Below, one piece after another: positions 29,201 through 37,023 of a stretch of 64,000 nucleotides of DNA. The notes beneath the pieces were generated by a model. It saw only the letters and a program-made list of their open reading frames with translations. It did not search any database and had not been told where the DNA came from. Both the position numbers and the translations under genes were made by a program. Numbering within the stretch: the stretch's first letter is position 1; each line of letters starts with the position of its first letter. The DNA comes from Calothrix anomala FACHB-343 (GTDB lineage Bacteria; Cyanobacteriota; Cyanobacteriia; Cyanobacteriales; Nostocaceae), in contig NZ_JACJQG010000038.1 in NCBI RefSeq assembly GCF_014696435.1, forward strand, positions 1 through 64,000, in the 5' to 3' direction.

Positions 29201-29561
29201 CGATATTGCGGCAAATGCTCAGAGACTGCTGGTAAAACTCAATGGCTTTGGCATATTGCCCTAGGGAAGTGTAAGCACCACCCAGATTATTTAACGATTT
29301 GGCTTCGCCTTGGTGATTTTTAAGTTCTCGATAAATTGCTAACGCCTGTTGCCAAAATTGGATAGCCGCTTGATATTGACTAATATTAAATTGTTGATTT
29401 CCTTGTTGCAAAAGCCTATTAGCCTCTGCTGTTTTGTCTTGGCTCGTCTGTGCTTGTACTGAGTTAGAGACGGAATAACCGGAAGTTAATAGCAGTGAGT
29501 GAATAAGCGTCAGCAGCAGCTGCGATGTGAATAAGCCAACTAGCTTCCCTTTAAAAGACAT
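26286..29561 (-). CDS. Exported TPR-CHAT caspase-like protein, second paralogue
   Basis: 1,091 residues from the ATG at 29561 (MSFKGKLVGLF); a TTG three codons upstream is possible. It has a signal peptide to NSVQAQTSQ, nearly the same as in the neighbour. About 12 TPRs of 40 residues (AKAIEFYQQSLSIQRDIGDK) are followed by a helical linker with a QQRLQEIEKIQAQTNQK stretch and a CHAT domain with the His of HMATHAVF and the Cys of LSACQTALGG. The CHAT linker differs from that of the neighbouring paralogue (different middle domain), while both ends are alike, so recombination between paralogues is likely. It follows the caspase gene by 76 bases. Confidence 0.93.
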   Translation of the reverse strand: MSFKGKLVGLFTSQLLLTLIHSLLLTSGYSVSNSVQAQTSQDKTAEANRLLQQGNQQFNISQYQAAIQFWQQALAIYRELKNHQGEAKSLNNLGGAYTSLGQYAKAIEFYQQSLSICRNIGDKNGESNSLNNLGIAYRLLGQYAKAIEFYQQSLSIYRNIGDKNGESNSLNNLGNAYSSLGKYAKAIEFYQQSLSIQRDIGNKNGEAKSLNNLGSAYRSLGQYAKAIEFFQQSLAIKRNIGDKNGEASSLGNLGNAYSYLGQYAKAIEFYQQSLSIQRDIGDKNGEASSLGNLGNAYSYLGQYAKTIEFYQQSLAIKRNIGDKNGEASLLGNLGTAYSYLGQYAKTIEFYQQSLNLYRDIGDKNGESNSLNNLGTAYKSLGQYAKAIEFFQQSLSIQRDIGDKNGEASSLMGLGSVYRSLGQYAKAIEFFQQSLAIKRNIGNLQGQSNSLGSLGSAYLSLGQYTKAIEFYQQSLSIQRDIGDRNDESSSLNNLGNAYLFLGQYAKAIEFYQQSLVIKRNIGDREGEGLTLANIGLTLEKQKQSELAVVFYKQSVNVRENIRQDIRTLPREDQFSYTRNLIAQNYRDLASLLLEKNRVMEALQVLDLLKVQELQDYLRNVQGNERTVKGIELFPQEQKILQDYTDIQTPSIRLGAELADLRKLQNRTPTQQQRLQEIEKIQAQTNQKMSEFLKSPAVVALSQQIQQTAPQQNLSLPAYQDLQTRLQRLGKRIALFYTLVLDDRLELVLLPPGKPPIRRSVAIKRTELEKMIQTFRQDLQNPNSEVKQSSQKLYEHLIKPIESDLQQADVQTIIYAPDGQMRYIPLAALYDGKQWLTQRYQINYLTALALTKLEPEPTNAPRVLAGAFTQGSYSVQVAGQTYDFQGLRFAKTEVEGLGAAIPNTTKLFDKAFNRDAILSQIKNYSIIHMATHAVFVKGAPEDSFILMGDGNRINLKEIEEWKLPDVTLVVLSACQTALGGELGTGLEILGFGYQLQRTGVRASIASLWEVNDGGTQTLMDTLYARLKSGNITKAEAIREAQIALITGKNQSSDSKDRSSVRFTPGNSGQAASISRNLSHPYYWAPFILIGNGL
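28021..29340. repeat. 120-bp tandem repeat array in the second CHAT gene (11 units)
   Basis: Eleven indel-free 120-bp units encode TPRs with the GQYAKAIEF consensus. The sequence is related to, but distinct from, the array at 23821-25980. Confidence 0.9.
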
Positions 29562-29637
29562 TGCATTCAATTTCAGTAAAATTACCGATGATTTTATCTA
29601 CAATATATCTTAAGCGGGCTTTAGTTGTGTGATGCTG

Positions 29638-31929
29638 TCAGCCGATGATTTCAAACGTCATAGATAACGCCGCCATCTGTTGAACATCAAACTGGCGAAT
29701 ATTTTTTTTGGTTTCACCGCGAGTCCCACTAGCAAGATCATCAAGTAAACTAGCGATCGCATCTTCTGCCTTTTGAGCTACTTCACTGGCAGTTCTTTTT
29801 TCATTTTTGTGTTCCATTATCAATGCCTGTAACGGTTTCAAGGCTTTATCAATTGGTGCTGTACTCGCCACAATCAGCACCTCTACAATCCCCAATGGTT
29901 TAGTAAAAAGTAACTGTACTCCCTTCTGAATTTGAGCCTCATTTGGGATTTGTAGTGTCTCCCCTGCTGAAACCAGTGCCGCATTTTTGCCGTCACTCAA
30001 CGGAAACAAAATATCAATATCCCCATCAGGACTAAAGATTAATACTCCAATATGCAAATCGCGTTCTTCTCGATTTTTAACTGAGATTTGTACGGGTTTG
30101 TCAATCTCAATCTGAGCAATCGACTGAGTTTGAGATTTTACCGTTGGCGGAATTCTTGGAGATTGACTTTTACCCCCACGCACTGTAAATGACTCTGCTA
30201 GCAAAGATTGAGTATTAGCAGTTGTAAGACTAGCAACAACATTTAACCGAGATGAACTGGTATTGAGTGTAAGTTTGATCAATCGGGCTGCTAGCAATAA
30301 CTTAAATTTTGTCTGTAGCCGATTGACTGCTGCATCAATACTTTCATCTGCTACATCAAAGGAGCCAGGAATCGGCTCCAATCCCACCGAGAATAACCCA
30401 ATACTATTTACAGGTGGTAAATCTGCGATCGCTCTTTTCTCTAAATCCTGGCGGTAGGCTGGGAGCATTTTACCCAAAATGTAATGTACCTCCTGCTCTA
30501 GTAAAGGTACTACTTCAATTCGTGGGAGCGCTTGCAATGCTTGTTTTGAGGCTTCACTGTCGAGTGATTTATCTAACCCAATCTTTAATTTAAGATTACT
30601 AGGAATTACCCGGACTTGTTCTTGCAAGGCTGTTCCTGGAGCAATTTTGGCTGCGGAATTAGTTTGCAGTAAGCCAGTTGCATTCAGGCGATCGCGTGAT
30701 TCAATTTTTACAGTACCTTGTGTTTGTCCGCGATCGTCCACAACAGTGAATATTGCCCCTTTACCCAAAGCTTCTATAACTTGCGGTTCTGCACCAGTCA
30801 GTAGAAGTTTGACAGCATTTCCCTTGACTTCAGTAATCACAGCCTCTGCTGCTGGTTTCTGCATTGGGGCAAAATACATTGGCTGCTGATCGTCAGTGCT
30901 ATCGGACTTTACCTCAATGCCTGGCTTTTGCCCACGAGAATTTTGTCCAGTTTTCAGAAATTGCTCAGTTTTAGCAGCCGCAGCTATAACTACTTTACCC
31001 ATTGCCTGATTGCTGGTTAACTGCCAAAGCTGTCGAGTTAGCGCATAAGTAAACACACCTGCATGAACATCAGGCGCAAATGTTACATCAGCCGCTTCCT
31101 GATTGCGCTGTGCCGCAAAGATAGCTGCGCCGTTGACCAGATTCTTTCTCCGTCCCTCAATCCATTTTTCTTTGGAGATGTCCAGGTCTTTGAGCCAGCG
31201 TTGCTGATAATCTAGTTCTTCTTGGCTTGATTCTAATTGCGTCGTTTGGGTATCGCCTCGCAATTCTACATGACCAGGGCGCGACCTGATAATCAAATTT
31301 CCCCGCACTCCACCGCCAGCGTAGCAACTATCGAGAATGAATGTAACGTTTTTAGTTTTGCGACCAAGCGCTGACCGGAGTAGAAAGATTGTACCTGCTG
31401 TAATATCATTAACTTCACCACCGTTGTTGGGATAGCCAGGAGGTAAATCTGCGTCAAAAGGAACTATGGTTCCGTTCAGCTTATCTGTGAATACCTGATT
31501 GGGATCAATCACATTCGAGCCATGTCCTGAGTAGTGAAAGACTACTACATCATCTGGCGACTTCACCCATTGAATTAGGTGCTGCTTAAAGTTTTCCAGA
31601 ATGTTTTGACGAGTTGCTTGGCGATCCGGCAACACCAGAACATCATCTGGATGAAAACCAAAGCGATGAATTAACAGTTCTCGCTGAAGCTCCACATCAG
31701 TTACAGCCCCTTTTAACCGATACCATAATCCTCGCTTTTTAAAATCTTCGTCACTAGTTCCAGGGTATTCATTAATGCCCACCAACAGCGCCCGTTTACG
31801 GCGTGTATCCTGTGCGATAACCTTGCCGTAATTCCAAGCCGCTTGCTGTATACCCAGTTGATTGATACCCACAATTGTCAGGGATGCACCTAGCGATTGT
31901 AGAAACTGGCGACGCTTAATGGAAGACAT
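29638..31929 (-). CDS. Tat-exported caspase-family protease (orthocaspase) with C-terminal DUF4384-like region
   Basis: 763 residues. The N-terminus MSSIKRRQFLQSLGASLTI carries a twin-arginine motif (Arg6, Arg7), so folded export is predicted. The p20-like caspase fold (RALLVGINEYPG at ~46-57) contains the catalytic His136 in HYSGHG and Cys202 in LDSCYAGG. The C-terminal half (~560-750) resembles DUF4384 (HIGVLIFSPDGDIDILFP). Metacaspase/orthocaspase enzymes cleave after Arg or Lys. The full catalytic dyad suggests an active protease. It is the first gene of a leftward operon with two CHAT genes and two TPR genes, and is divergent from the third CHAT gene. Confidence 0.93.
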   Translation of the reverse strand: MSSIKRRQFLQSLGASLTIVGINQLGIQQAAWNYGKVIAQDTRRKRALLVGINEYPGTSDEDFKKRGLWYRLKGAVTDVELQRELLIHRFGFHPDDVLVLPDRQATRQNILENFKQHLIQWVKSPDDVVVFHYSGHGSNVIDPNQVFTDKLNGTIVPFDADLPPGYPNNGGEVNDITAGTIFLLRSALGRKTKNVTFILDSCYAGGGVRGNLIIRSRPGHVELRGDTQTTQLESSQEELDYQQRWLKDLDISKEKWIEGRRKNLVNGAAIFAAQRNQEAADVTFAPDVHAGVFTYALTRQLWQLTSNQAMGKVVIAAAAKTEQFLKTGQNSRGQKPGIEVKSDSTDDQQPMYFAPMQKPAAEAVITEVKGNAVKLLLTGAEPQVIEALGKGAIFTVVDDRGQTQGTVKIESRDRLNATGLLQTNSAAKIAPGTALQEQVRVIPSNLKLKIGLDKSLDSEASKQALQALPRIEVVPLLEQEVHYILGKMLPAYRQDLEKRAIADLPPVNSIGLFSVGLEPIPGSFDVADESIDAAVNRLQTKFKLLLAARLIKLTLNTSSSRLNVVASLTTANTQSLLAESFTVRGGKSQSPRIPPTVKSQTQSIAQIEIDKPVQISVKNREERDLHIGVLIFSPDGDIDILFPLSDGKNAALVSAGETLQIPNEAQIQKGVQLLFTKPLGIVEVLIVASTAPIDKALKPLQALIMEHKNEKRTASEVAQKAEDAIASLLDDLASGTRGETKKNIRQFDVQQMAALSMTFEIIG

Positions 31930-32058
31930 ACTTCACTCTCTCAAACCTAAATTAAGGATTAAACGGTATCTCAAAATACAGATTGCCATACTCTCAAGTC
32001 TCCCATCCTGGCAATGCATTAGGTAAAATCTTCAGTAATATCCCCAATTTTAACTGTA
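31930..32058. promoter_or_regulatory. Divergent promoter region between the caspase and third CHAT genes
   Basis: A 129-bp spacer separates the start codons of the two divergent units, so both promoters lie here and could be co-regulated. No operator was identified. Confidence 0.55.
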
Positions 32059-35000
32059 ATGTCCTTGCACCTCAGACTAGTTAGCTGGATCGCGCCACCT
32101 CTACTGCTGGTGTTTTTTCCCTACTTGTTACCCATTCACACTTACATACTCTCTACGCCAGCACAAGCACAGACCAGCCAAAACCGTAAAGCAGAAGCAG
32201 ACAAACTTTTCCAACAAGGAATTCAACAATTTAATACAAGTCAATTTGAGGCAGCTCTTCAGTCTTGGCAACAAGCGCTCAAACTGTATCAACAAATCAA
32301 AGACCGCCAAAGTGAAGGAGCCGCTCTGGGCAATCTGGGACTTGCTTACTCGTCTTTGGGCAACTATGCCAAAGCCATTGAATATCAACAGCAAGATTTA
32401 GCGATCGCCAGAGAAATCAAAGACCGCCAAAGTGAAGGAGCCGCTCTGGGCAATCTGGGACTTGCTTACTTTTCTTTGGGCAACTATGCCAAAGCCATTG
32501 AATATGGACAACAAGATTTAGCGATCGCCCGAGAAATCAAAGACCGCCAAGGTGAAGGTCAGGCTCTGGGGAATCTGGGAATTGCTTACTCTAATTTGGG
32601 CAACTATGCCAAAGCCATTGAATATGGACAACAAGATTTAGCGATCGCCCGAGAAATCAAAGACCGCCAAAGCGAGGGTATAGCTCTGGGCAATCTGGGA
32701 CTTGCTTACTCTAATTTGGGCAACTATGCCAAAGCCATCGAGTATCAACAGCAATGGTTAGCGATCGCCCGAGAAATCAAAGACCGCCAAAGCGAGGGTA
32801 TAGCTCTGGGCAATCTGGGACTTGCTTACTCGTCTTTGGGCAACTATGCCAAAGCCATCGAGTATCAACAGCAATGGTTAGCGATCGCCCGAGAAATCAA
32901 AGACCGCCAAAGCGAGGGAGCCGCTCTAGGGAATCTCGGAATTAATTACTCCAATTTGGGCAACTATGCTAAAGCCATTGAGTATGCAGAGCAATACTTA
33001 GCGATCACCCGAGAAATCAAAGACCGCCAAAGTGAGGGAGGCGCTCTGGGCAATCTCGGAATTGATTACTCCAATTTGGGCAACTATGCTAAAGCCATTG
33101 AGTATGCAGAGCAACACTTAGCGATCGCCCGAGAAATCAAAGACCGCCAAGGCGAGGGTAAAGCTCTGGGCAATCTGGGAAATGCTTACTACAATTTGGG
33201 CAACTATGCTAAAGCCATTGAGTATGCAGAGCAAGTATTAGCAATCGCCCGAGAAATCAAAGACCGCCAAAGCGAGGGTAAGGTTCTGGGCAATCTCGGA
33301 CTTGCTTACTACGGTTTGGAAAACTATGCTCAAGCCATTGAGTATGCAGAGCAATGGTTAGCGATCGCCCGAGAAATCAAAGACCACCAAAGCGAGGGTA
33401 AGGCTCTGGGCAATCTCGGACTTGCTTACTTGTATTTGGGCAACTATGCTAAAGCCATTGAGTATGCAGAGCAATACTTAGCGATCACCCAAGAAATTAA
33501 AGACCGCCAAGGCGAGGGTAAGGCTCTGGGCAATCTCGGACTTGCTTACTTGTATTTGGGCAACTATGCTAAAGCCATTGAGTATGCAGAGCAATACTTA
33601 GCGATCACCCGAGAAATCAAAGACCGCGAAAGCGAGGGTGAGGCTCTCAATAATATTGCCTTGTCGCTAGAAAAACAGGAAGAACCAGAATTAGCTATTG
33701 TCTTCTACAAGCAATCAGTCAATGTGCGAGAGAGCATCCGTAACGACATTCGCACATTACCCCGTGAGCAACAAGAGTCCTACACCCAGACTGTAGCAGA
33801 TACCTATCGCCGTTTAGCTGACTTGCTACTCTCCCAAGGACGACTACTAGAAGCTCAACAAGTCCTAGAATTATTAAAAATTCAAGAATTACGCGACTTT
33901 ACCCGTAATGCTAGAGCAGGTGGTGAAACCTCTGGTATTGCCTTAGCCCGCATTGAAGAAGAAATCCTCAATAAATACGGCACTCTAATTGTCTTTGGGC
34001 AACAGGTTTACGAATGCGAGCAGAAAAAATGTAATACCCTCAGCCAACTACGAGATCAGCTCGATGTCTTGACGCAAAAATTTCAGCAAGACGCTAATGC
34101 TTTTCGTAAAACTCTGCAAGACCGACTTGCCAAAGACCCCGCACTCCTCGAACCCGAACAACTCCGCAGTACTGCTGCCAAAATTGTCACGACCCAACCA
34201 GGTACAATCCTCATTTATCCCTTGGTTTTGAAAGACAAAATTCGGATTCTTTTAGCTAGTAGAGCCGGAGAAAAGGGAGTAGTCTTCCGCAGCTTTGAAA
34301 CACCTGTTGACCAACAACAACTCTGGAAAACGGTAAACCAATTTAGAACCCAACTATCCAACCGTGACGATGAGACAGCCATCAAAACCACAAGTCAACA
34401 ATTATATAAATGGTTGATCCAACCCTTAGAAAAGGAAATTAAAAATTCTAATGTCCATCATTTAGTCTTTTCCCTTGACCGTTCTACTCGCTACATTCCA
34501 ATGGCAGCCCTATTCGATGGGCAAAAATATTTAATTGAGCGTTATGCAGTTTCCACAGTTTTGAATGCTGGTTTAACAGATGCTAAAGACCGCCTACCAA
34601 AAAATAAGCAAGAGGTTCGTGTTTTAGCAATGGGAGTCTCGAAAGCTTTTCCAGGATTTAATGCTTTATCTTATGTCCCAGATGAATTAGCCACAATCAT
34701 TCAGCAGTCTGGAAAAGCACAACAAGGGATTTTTCCAGGCTCAGAGTTTCTCAATGAAAATTTTACTTTTAATTCTTTACGCGACAATCTCACAGGTAAT
34801 AAAGTTTTGCACCTAGCTACCCACGCTAAATTTGAATCTGGTCGTCCAGAAAATTCTTACCTGCTTTCTGGTAGCGGTGATAAATTAACCGTTGATAAAA
34901 TTCAAACATTAGGCAACTACATGGCAGATACTCATTTAGTTGTACTTTCTGCTTGTGAAACCGCTTTGGGTGGAGTAGATGCTGATGGCTTAGAAATGTC

Positions 35001-35307
35001 TGGTATGAGTTTTTACTTTCTTACCAATGGCGCTAAATCTGTGATTGCCTCACTTTGGCTAGTTAACGATGCCAGCACCAGCCAACTCATGCAGCGATTT
35101 TACCAGAATCTTTCTACAGGTCAGATGACCAAAACAGAAGCTCTGCGACAAGCGCAACTGGCTATGCTCAAAAGCAACAGCCAGGGCAATAACAGCAATC
35201 GTAGTAGTGTTAATTATAAATTGGGGCAAGGTGAACAATCTATTTCCCGTAATCTTAATCATCCCTACTACTGGGCACCGTTCATCCTCATTGGCAATGG
35301 GTGGTAG
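32059..35307 (+). CDS. Exported TPR-CHAT caspase-like protein, third paralogue
   Basis: 1,082 residues. The signal peptide (LVSWIAPPLLLVFFPYLLP) ends near TPAQAQTSQ. Twelve to thirteen TPRs of 40 residues (AIAREIKDRQSEGIALGNLG, YSNLGNYAKAIEYGQQDLA) are followed by a helical linker closely similar to that of the 22095-26189 paralogue (RESIRNDIRTLPREQQESY). The CHAT domain has the His of LHLATHAKF and the Cys of LSACETALGG. All three CHAT proteins of the region end in SRNL-HPYYWAPFILIGNG. It is transcribed away from the caspase operon but is likely to act with it. The stop is followed by 130 bases without a gene. Confidence 0.93.
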   Translation: MSLHLRLVSWIAPPLLLVFFPYLLPIHTYILSTPAQAQTSQNRKAEADKLFQQGIQQFNTSQFEAALQSWQQALKLYQQIKDRQSEGAALGNLGLAYSSLGNYAKAIEYQQQDLAIAREIKDRQSEGAALGNLGLAYFSLGNYAKAIEYGQQDLAIAREIKDRQGEGQALGNLGIAYSNLGNYAKAIEYGQQDLAIAREIKDRQSEGIALGNLGLAYSNLGNYAKAIEYQQQWLAIAREIKDRQSEGIALGNLGLAYSSLGNYAKAIEYQQQWLAIAREIKDRQSEGAALGNLGINYSNLGNYAKAIEYAEQYLAITREIKDRQSEGGALGNLGIDYSNLGNYAKAIEYAEQHLAIAREIKDRQGEGKALGNLGNAYYNLGNYAKAIEYAEQVLAIAREIKDRQSEGKVLGNLGLAYYGLENYAQAIEYAEQWLAIAREIKDHQSEGKALGNLGLAYLYLGNYAKAIEYAEQYLAITQEIKDRQGEGKALGNLGLAYLYLGNYAKAIEYAEQYLAITREIKDRESEGEALNNIALSLEKQEEPELAIVFYKQSVNVRESIRNDIRTLPREQQESYTQTVADTYRRLADLLLSQGRLLEAQQVLELLKIQELRDFTRNARAGGETSGIALARIEEEILNKYGTLIVFGQQVYECEQKKCNTLSQLRDQLDVLTQKFQQDANAFRKTLQDRLAKDPALLEPEQLRSTAAKIVTTQPGTILIYPLVLKDKIRILLASRAGEKGVVFRSFETPVDQQQLWKTVNQFRTQLSNRDDETAIKTTSQQLYKWLIQPLEKEIKNSNVHHLVFSLDRSTRYIPMAALFDGQKYLIERYAVSTVLNAGLTDAKDRLPKNKQEVRVLAMGVSKAFPGFNALSYVPDELATIIQQSGKAQQGIFPGSEFLNENFTFNSLRDNLTGNKVLHLATHAKFESGRPENSYLLSGSGDKLTVDKIQTLGNYMADTHLVVLSACETALGGVDADGLEMSGMSFYFLTNGAKSVIASLWLVNDASTSQLMQRFYQNLSTGQMTKTEALRQAQLAMLKSNSQGNNSNRSSVNYKLGQGEQSISRNLNHPYYWAPFILIGNGW
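32281..33640. repeat. 120-bp tandem repeat array in the third CHAT gene
   Basis: About 11-12 indel-free 120-bp units. At least seven of them carry the HIP1 octamer GCGATCGC at the same place, and others carry one-base variants (GCGATCAC, GCAATCGC), so the octamer recurs with 120-bp spacing. Confidence 0.9.
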
Positions 35308-35440
35308 AGTCAAGTTTCTTCCTCTGTGACAATTTTGCGATCGCTTTTTTGCGTAGGCTTGCAGGGTGAGAAAGAAAATTAGCGATCGCTGCTTTAATTG
35401 CTGGTCAAACCAAAGAAAATAACCTTATGGCTAGCCAATT

Positions 35441-35635
35441 TCAATTACTTTGGTCTTGCTGCTCCAACGCCACATTGAAAATTACTGTAAAACTAACGTT
35501 TGGAATCAGTCGGTTTAAAACTTGTAGATGAGCTTCCGCATCACTGCGACGACGAAAACGGCCTACAATCCTGTGCTGCATATCAGGAAAAAGCCGAATA
35601 ATACACCAAGGATTGAGCTTTTCAGAATAAGTCAT
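35441..35635 (-). CDS. Small conserved-type protein of unknown function
   Basis: 64 residues. A good Shine-Dalgarno (AGGAGAA) lies six to seven bases before the ATG at 35635, which supports a real gene. The sequence has IIRLFPDMQHRIVGRFRR and SDAEAHLQVLNRLIP, followed by a hydrophobic beta-like strand (SFTVIFNV). It resembles small accessory proteins found in cyanobacterial islands, but I cannot name a family. It lies in the same orientation as the two following HTH-region genes and may belong to the same accessory set. Confidence 0.6.
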   Translation of the reverse strand: MTYSEKLNPWCIIRLFPDMQHRIVGRFRRRSDAEAHLQVLNRLIPNVSFTVIFNVALEQQDQSN

Positions 35636-35738
35636 AGAATTCTCCTGGTCATATTTGTACTTTCCAAGACAAAAGCCAGCCTACTGTGATGGTGGCTGGC
35701 AGAAAATATCAGAATGATATTGAAATTGGGTTTAAGTC

Positions 35739-36041
35739 CTACTCACTCTTGTCCGGGAAACAAAGCTTCTGCAAAAGTTCTTCGGGAATCTCCTCAAAAT
35801 GTTCAAGCAAAAAGTTCATCAGAGCAAGGTGGCGTAAATCAGTAGGCATGGGGCGGCGGTAGTTGCGTCCCCTAGAAAACCAGCGCCGAACAGTGGAAAG
35901 TGAGCGAGAGCAGATTTGAGCAATTTCTTCGTAATTTACCTGCCACTTGGAGTAAAACTGCTTGGGAGTCATCCCTAACTGACAGTAACTGTAGAGTTTA
36001 ATCAAATCTTGCTCTCGTTGCTTCAATGGATGAGGATTCAT
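35739..36041 (-). CDS. Small helix-turn-helix protein
   Basis: 100 residues. The middle (EEIAQICSRSLSTVRRWFSR, ~35-57) reads as a helix-turn-helix of the kind used by transposase-type or phage regulators. It is followed by a basic stretch (GRNYRRPMP) and an acidic helical C-terminus. Its ATG overlaps the stop of the preceding gene (36038-36595) by four bases, so the two are coupled. It is probably a DNA-binding regulator or targeting factor of an accessory module. The exact family is not recognised. Confidence 0.7.
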   Translation of the reverse strand: MNPHPLKQREQDLIKLYSYCQLGMTPKQFYSKWQVNYEEIAQICSRSLSTVRRWFSRGRNYRRPMPTDLRHLALMNFLLEHFEEIPEELLQKLCFPDKSE

Positions 36042-36595
36042 AAGGTTGATTCCTCGTTAAGTGGTTCCAAATCCTCTTCCCAAGCAATATCAGCAGATGT
36101 CCAAGCAGCACTGGGACTGTCTTTGCTCAACCAAATCAGGTAACACCATGCCCAGGAGCAACGATGTGAAGCATAGCTATAAAATCGACCAATGACAATA
36201 CCCCAGTCAGTATCACTTTCAGCAGAGAGCCAACGCAAGCGATCGCCATATAAAAAGCGCGGTGTCTTCGCTATATCCGGGAAATTGGCTGGAAGCTCAA
36301 TGGATGCGTCTGGGAATTTTAGATTAATCAAGCCAGGGACTACATCCTGGTTAATATGTCGGATGAGATTGAGATAATCAGCAATCAATTTACCATCGAT
36401 GCTACCAGTCAACTGAGAAATTAGAATTGCTGCTAACGTTTCTATTTCTTGCTGCTTGAGTTGCATCCAAGTGCTATCAAAGTCAGCATCAGAGTAGTTG
36501 CTGAGTTTTGCCAGTAATTCTGTGATACCGAAATCATCTAGAGCTTGTTGATAAGCTCTGTGTTGATCTGTTTTGTAGCTAACAGGCTTTAACAT
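36038..36595 (-). CDS. Protein of unknown function in an accessory gene pair
   Basis: 185 residues. A Shine-Dalgarno (AGGAGA) lies about eight bases before the ATG at 36595. Residues 1-~90 are helical (QALDDFGITELLAKLSNYSD, AAILISQLTGSIDGKLIADY). The second half contains FLYGDRLRWLSAESDTDWGI and CSWAWCYLIWL, suggesting a small beta domain. I do not recognise a family. It is translationally coupled to the HTH protein downstream, so the two probably form one functional unit. The pair lies divergent from an RHH gene, with a palindromic operator candidate in between. Confidence 0.7.
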   Translation of the reverse strand: MLKPVSYKTDQHRAYQQALDDFGITELLAKLSNYSDADFDSTWMQLKQQEIETLAAILISQLTGSIDGKLIADYLNLIRHINQDVVPGLINLKFPDASIELPANFPDIAKTPRFLYGDRLRWLSAESDTDWGIVIGRFYSYASHRCSWAWCYLIWLSKDSPSAAWTSADIAWEEDLEPLNEESTL

Positions 36596-36721
36596 GGGAA
36601 ATGTCTCCTGTGATAGGGGGCCGAAAGCCAGCGTCGTCTCTGAGAAAGTTGATGGCTGGCTTTTGACTTATAAGTAATTATACGCAATTTTAGTGTGTTT
36701 TTGTGTTAATTTATGTATTTA

Positions 36722-36746
36722 TGTGTGTTTAATATAAAAACACACA
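36722..36746. promoter_or_regulatory. Palindromic operator candidate upstream of the RHH gene
   Basis: TGTGTGTTT (36722-36730) and AAACACACA (36738-36746) are perfect inverted arms around a 7-base AT spacer. It lies 20 bases before the ATG of the RHH gene and in the divergent intergenic region, where an autorepressor site is expected. A second GTGTGTTTTTGTGTT half-site series lies just to the left. Confidence 0.65.
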
Positions 36747-36766
36747 ATAGCGCTTATGATAATCAC

Positions 36767-36943
36767 ATGGGAAAAGTAACAGTGACTCTTTACATGGAAG
36801 AAGAAGACAAAGAAGCTCTGCAACAACTTGCAGATGCAGAGGAGCGTTCTTTGTCTCAAATGGCGGTGTTAATTCTGAAACGAGCGATTAGAAAAGCGCA
36901 GGATGAAGGACAAATCCTTTCAGATCGAGGGAAAGGCCAATAA
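36767..36943 (+). CDS. Ribbon-helix-helix (CopG-like) DNA-binding protein
   Basis: 58 residues from the ATG at 36767; an upstream in-frame ATG at 36713 would read through the palindrome and is rejected. The strand VTVTLYMEEEDKEALQQLAD is followed by the two helices of RHH regulators (EERSLSQMAVLILKRAIRKA). RHH proteins are mostly antitoxins or autorepressors, and the palindrome upstream fits autoregulation. No toxin gene follows: the next 80 bases end at the stop of the leftward tniQ gene. It is therefore an orphan antitoxin or a plain repressor. Confidence 0.75.
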   Translation: MGKVTVTLYMEEEDKEALQQLADAEERSLSQMAVLILKRAIRKAQDEGQILSDRGKGQ

Positions 36944-37023
36944 TGGAATCATGCAGTATATGAGGTATTGATCTATGTTCAAAGCGTGACCTTAATTTTG
37001 CCTTCTGCATCCTCATCTGTACT

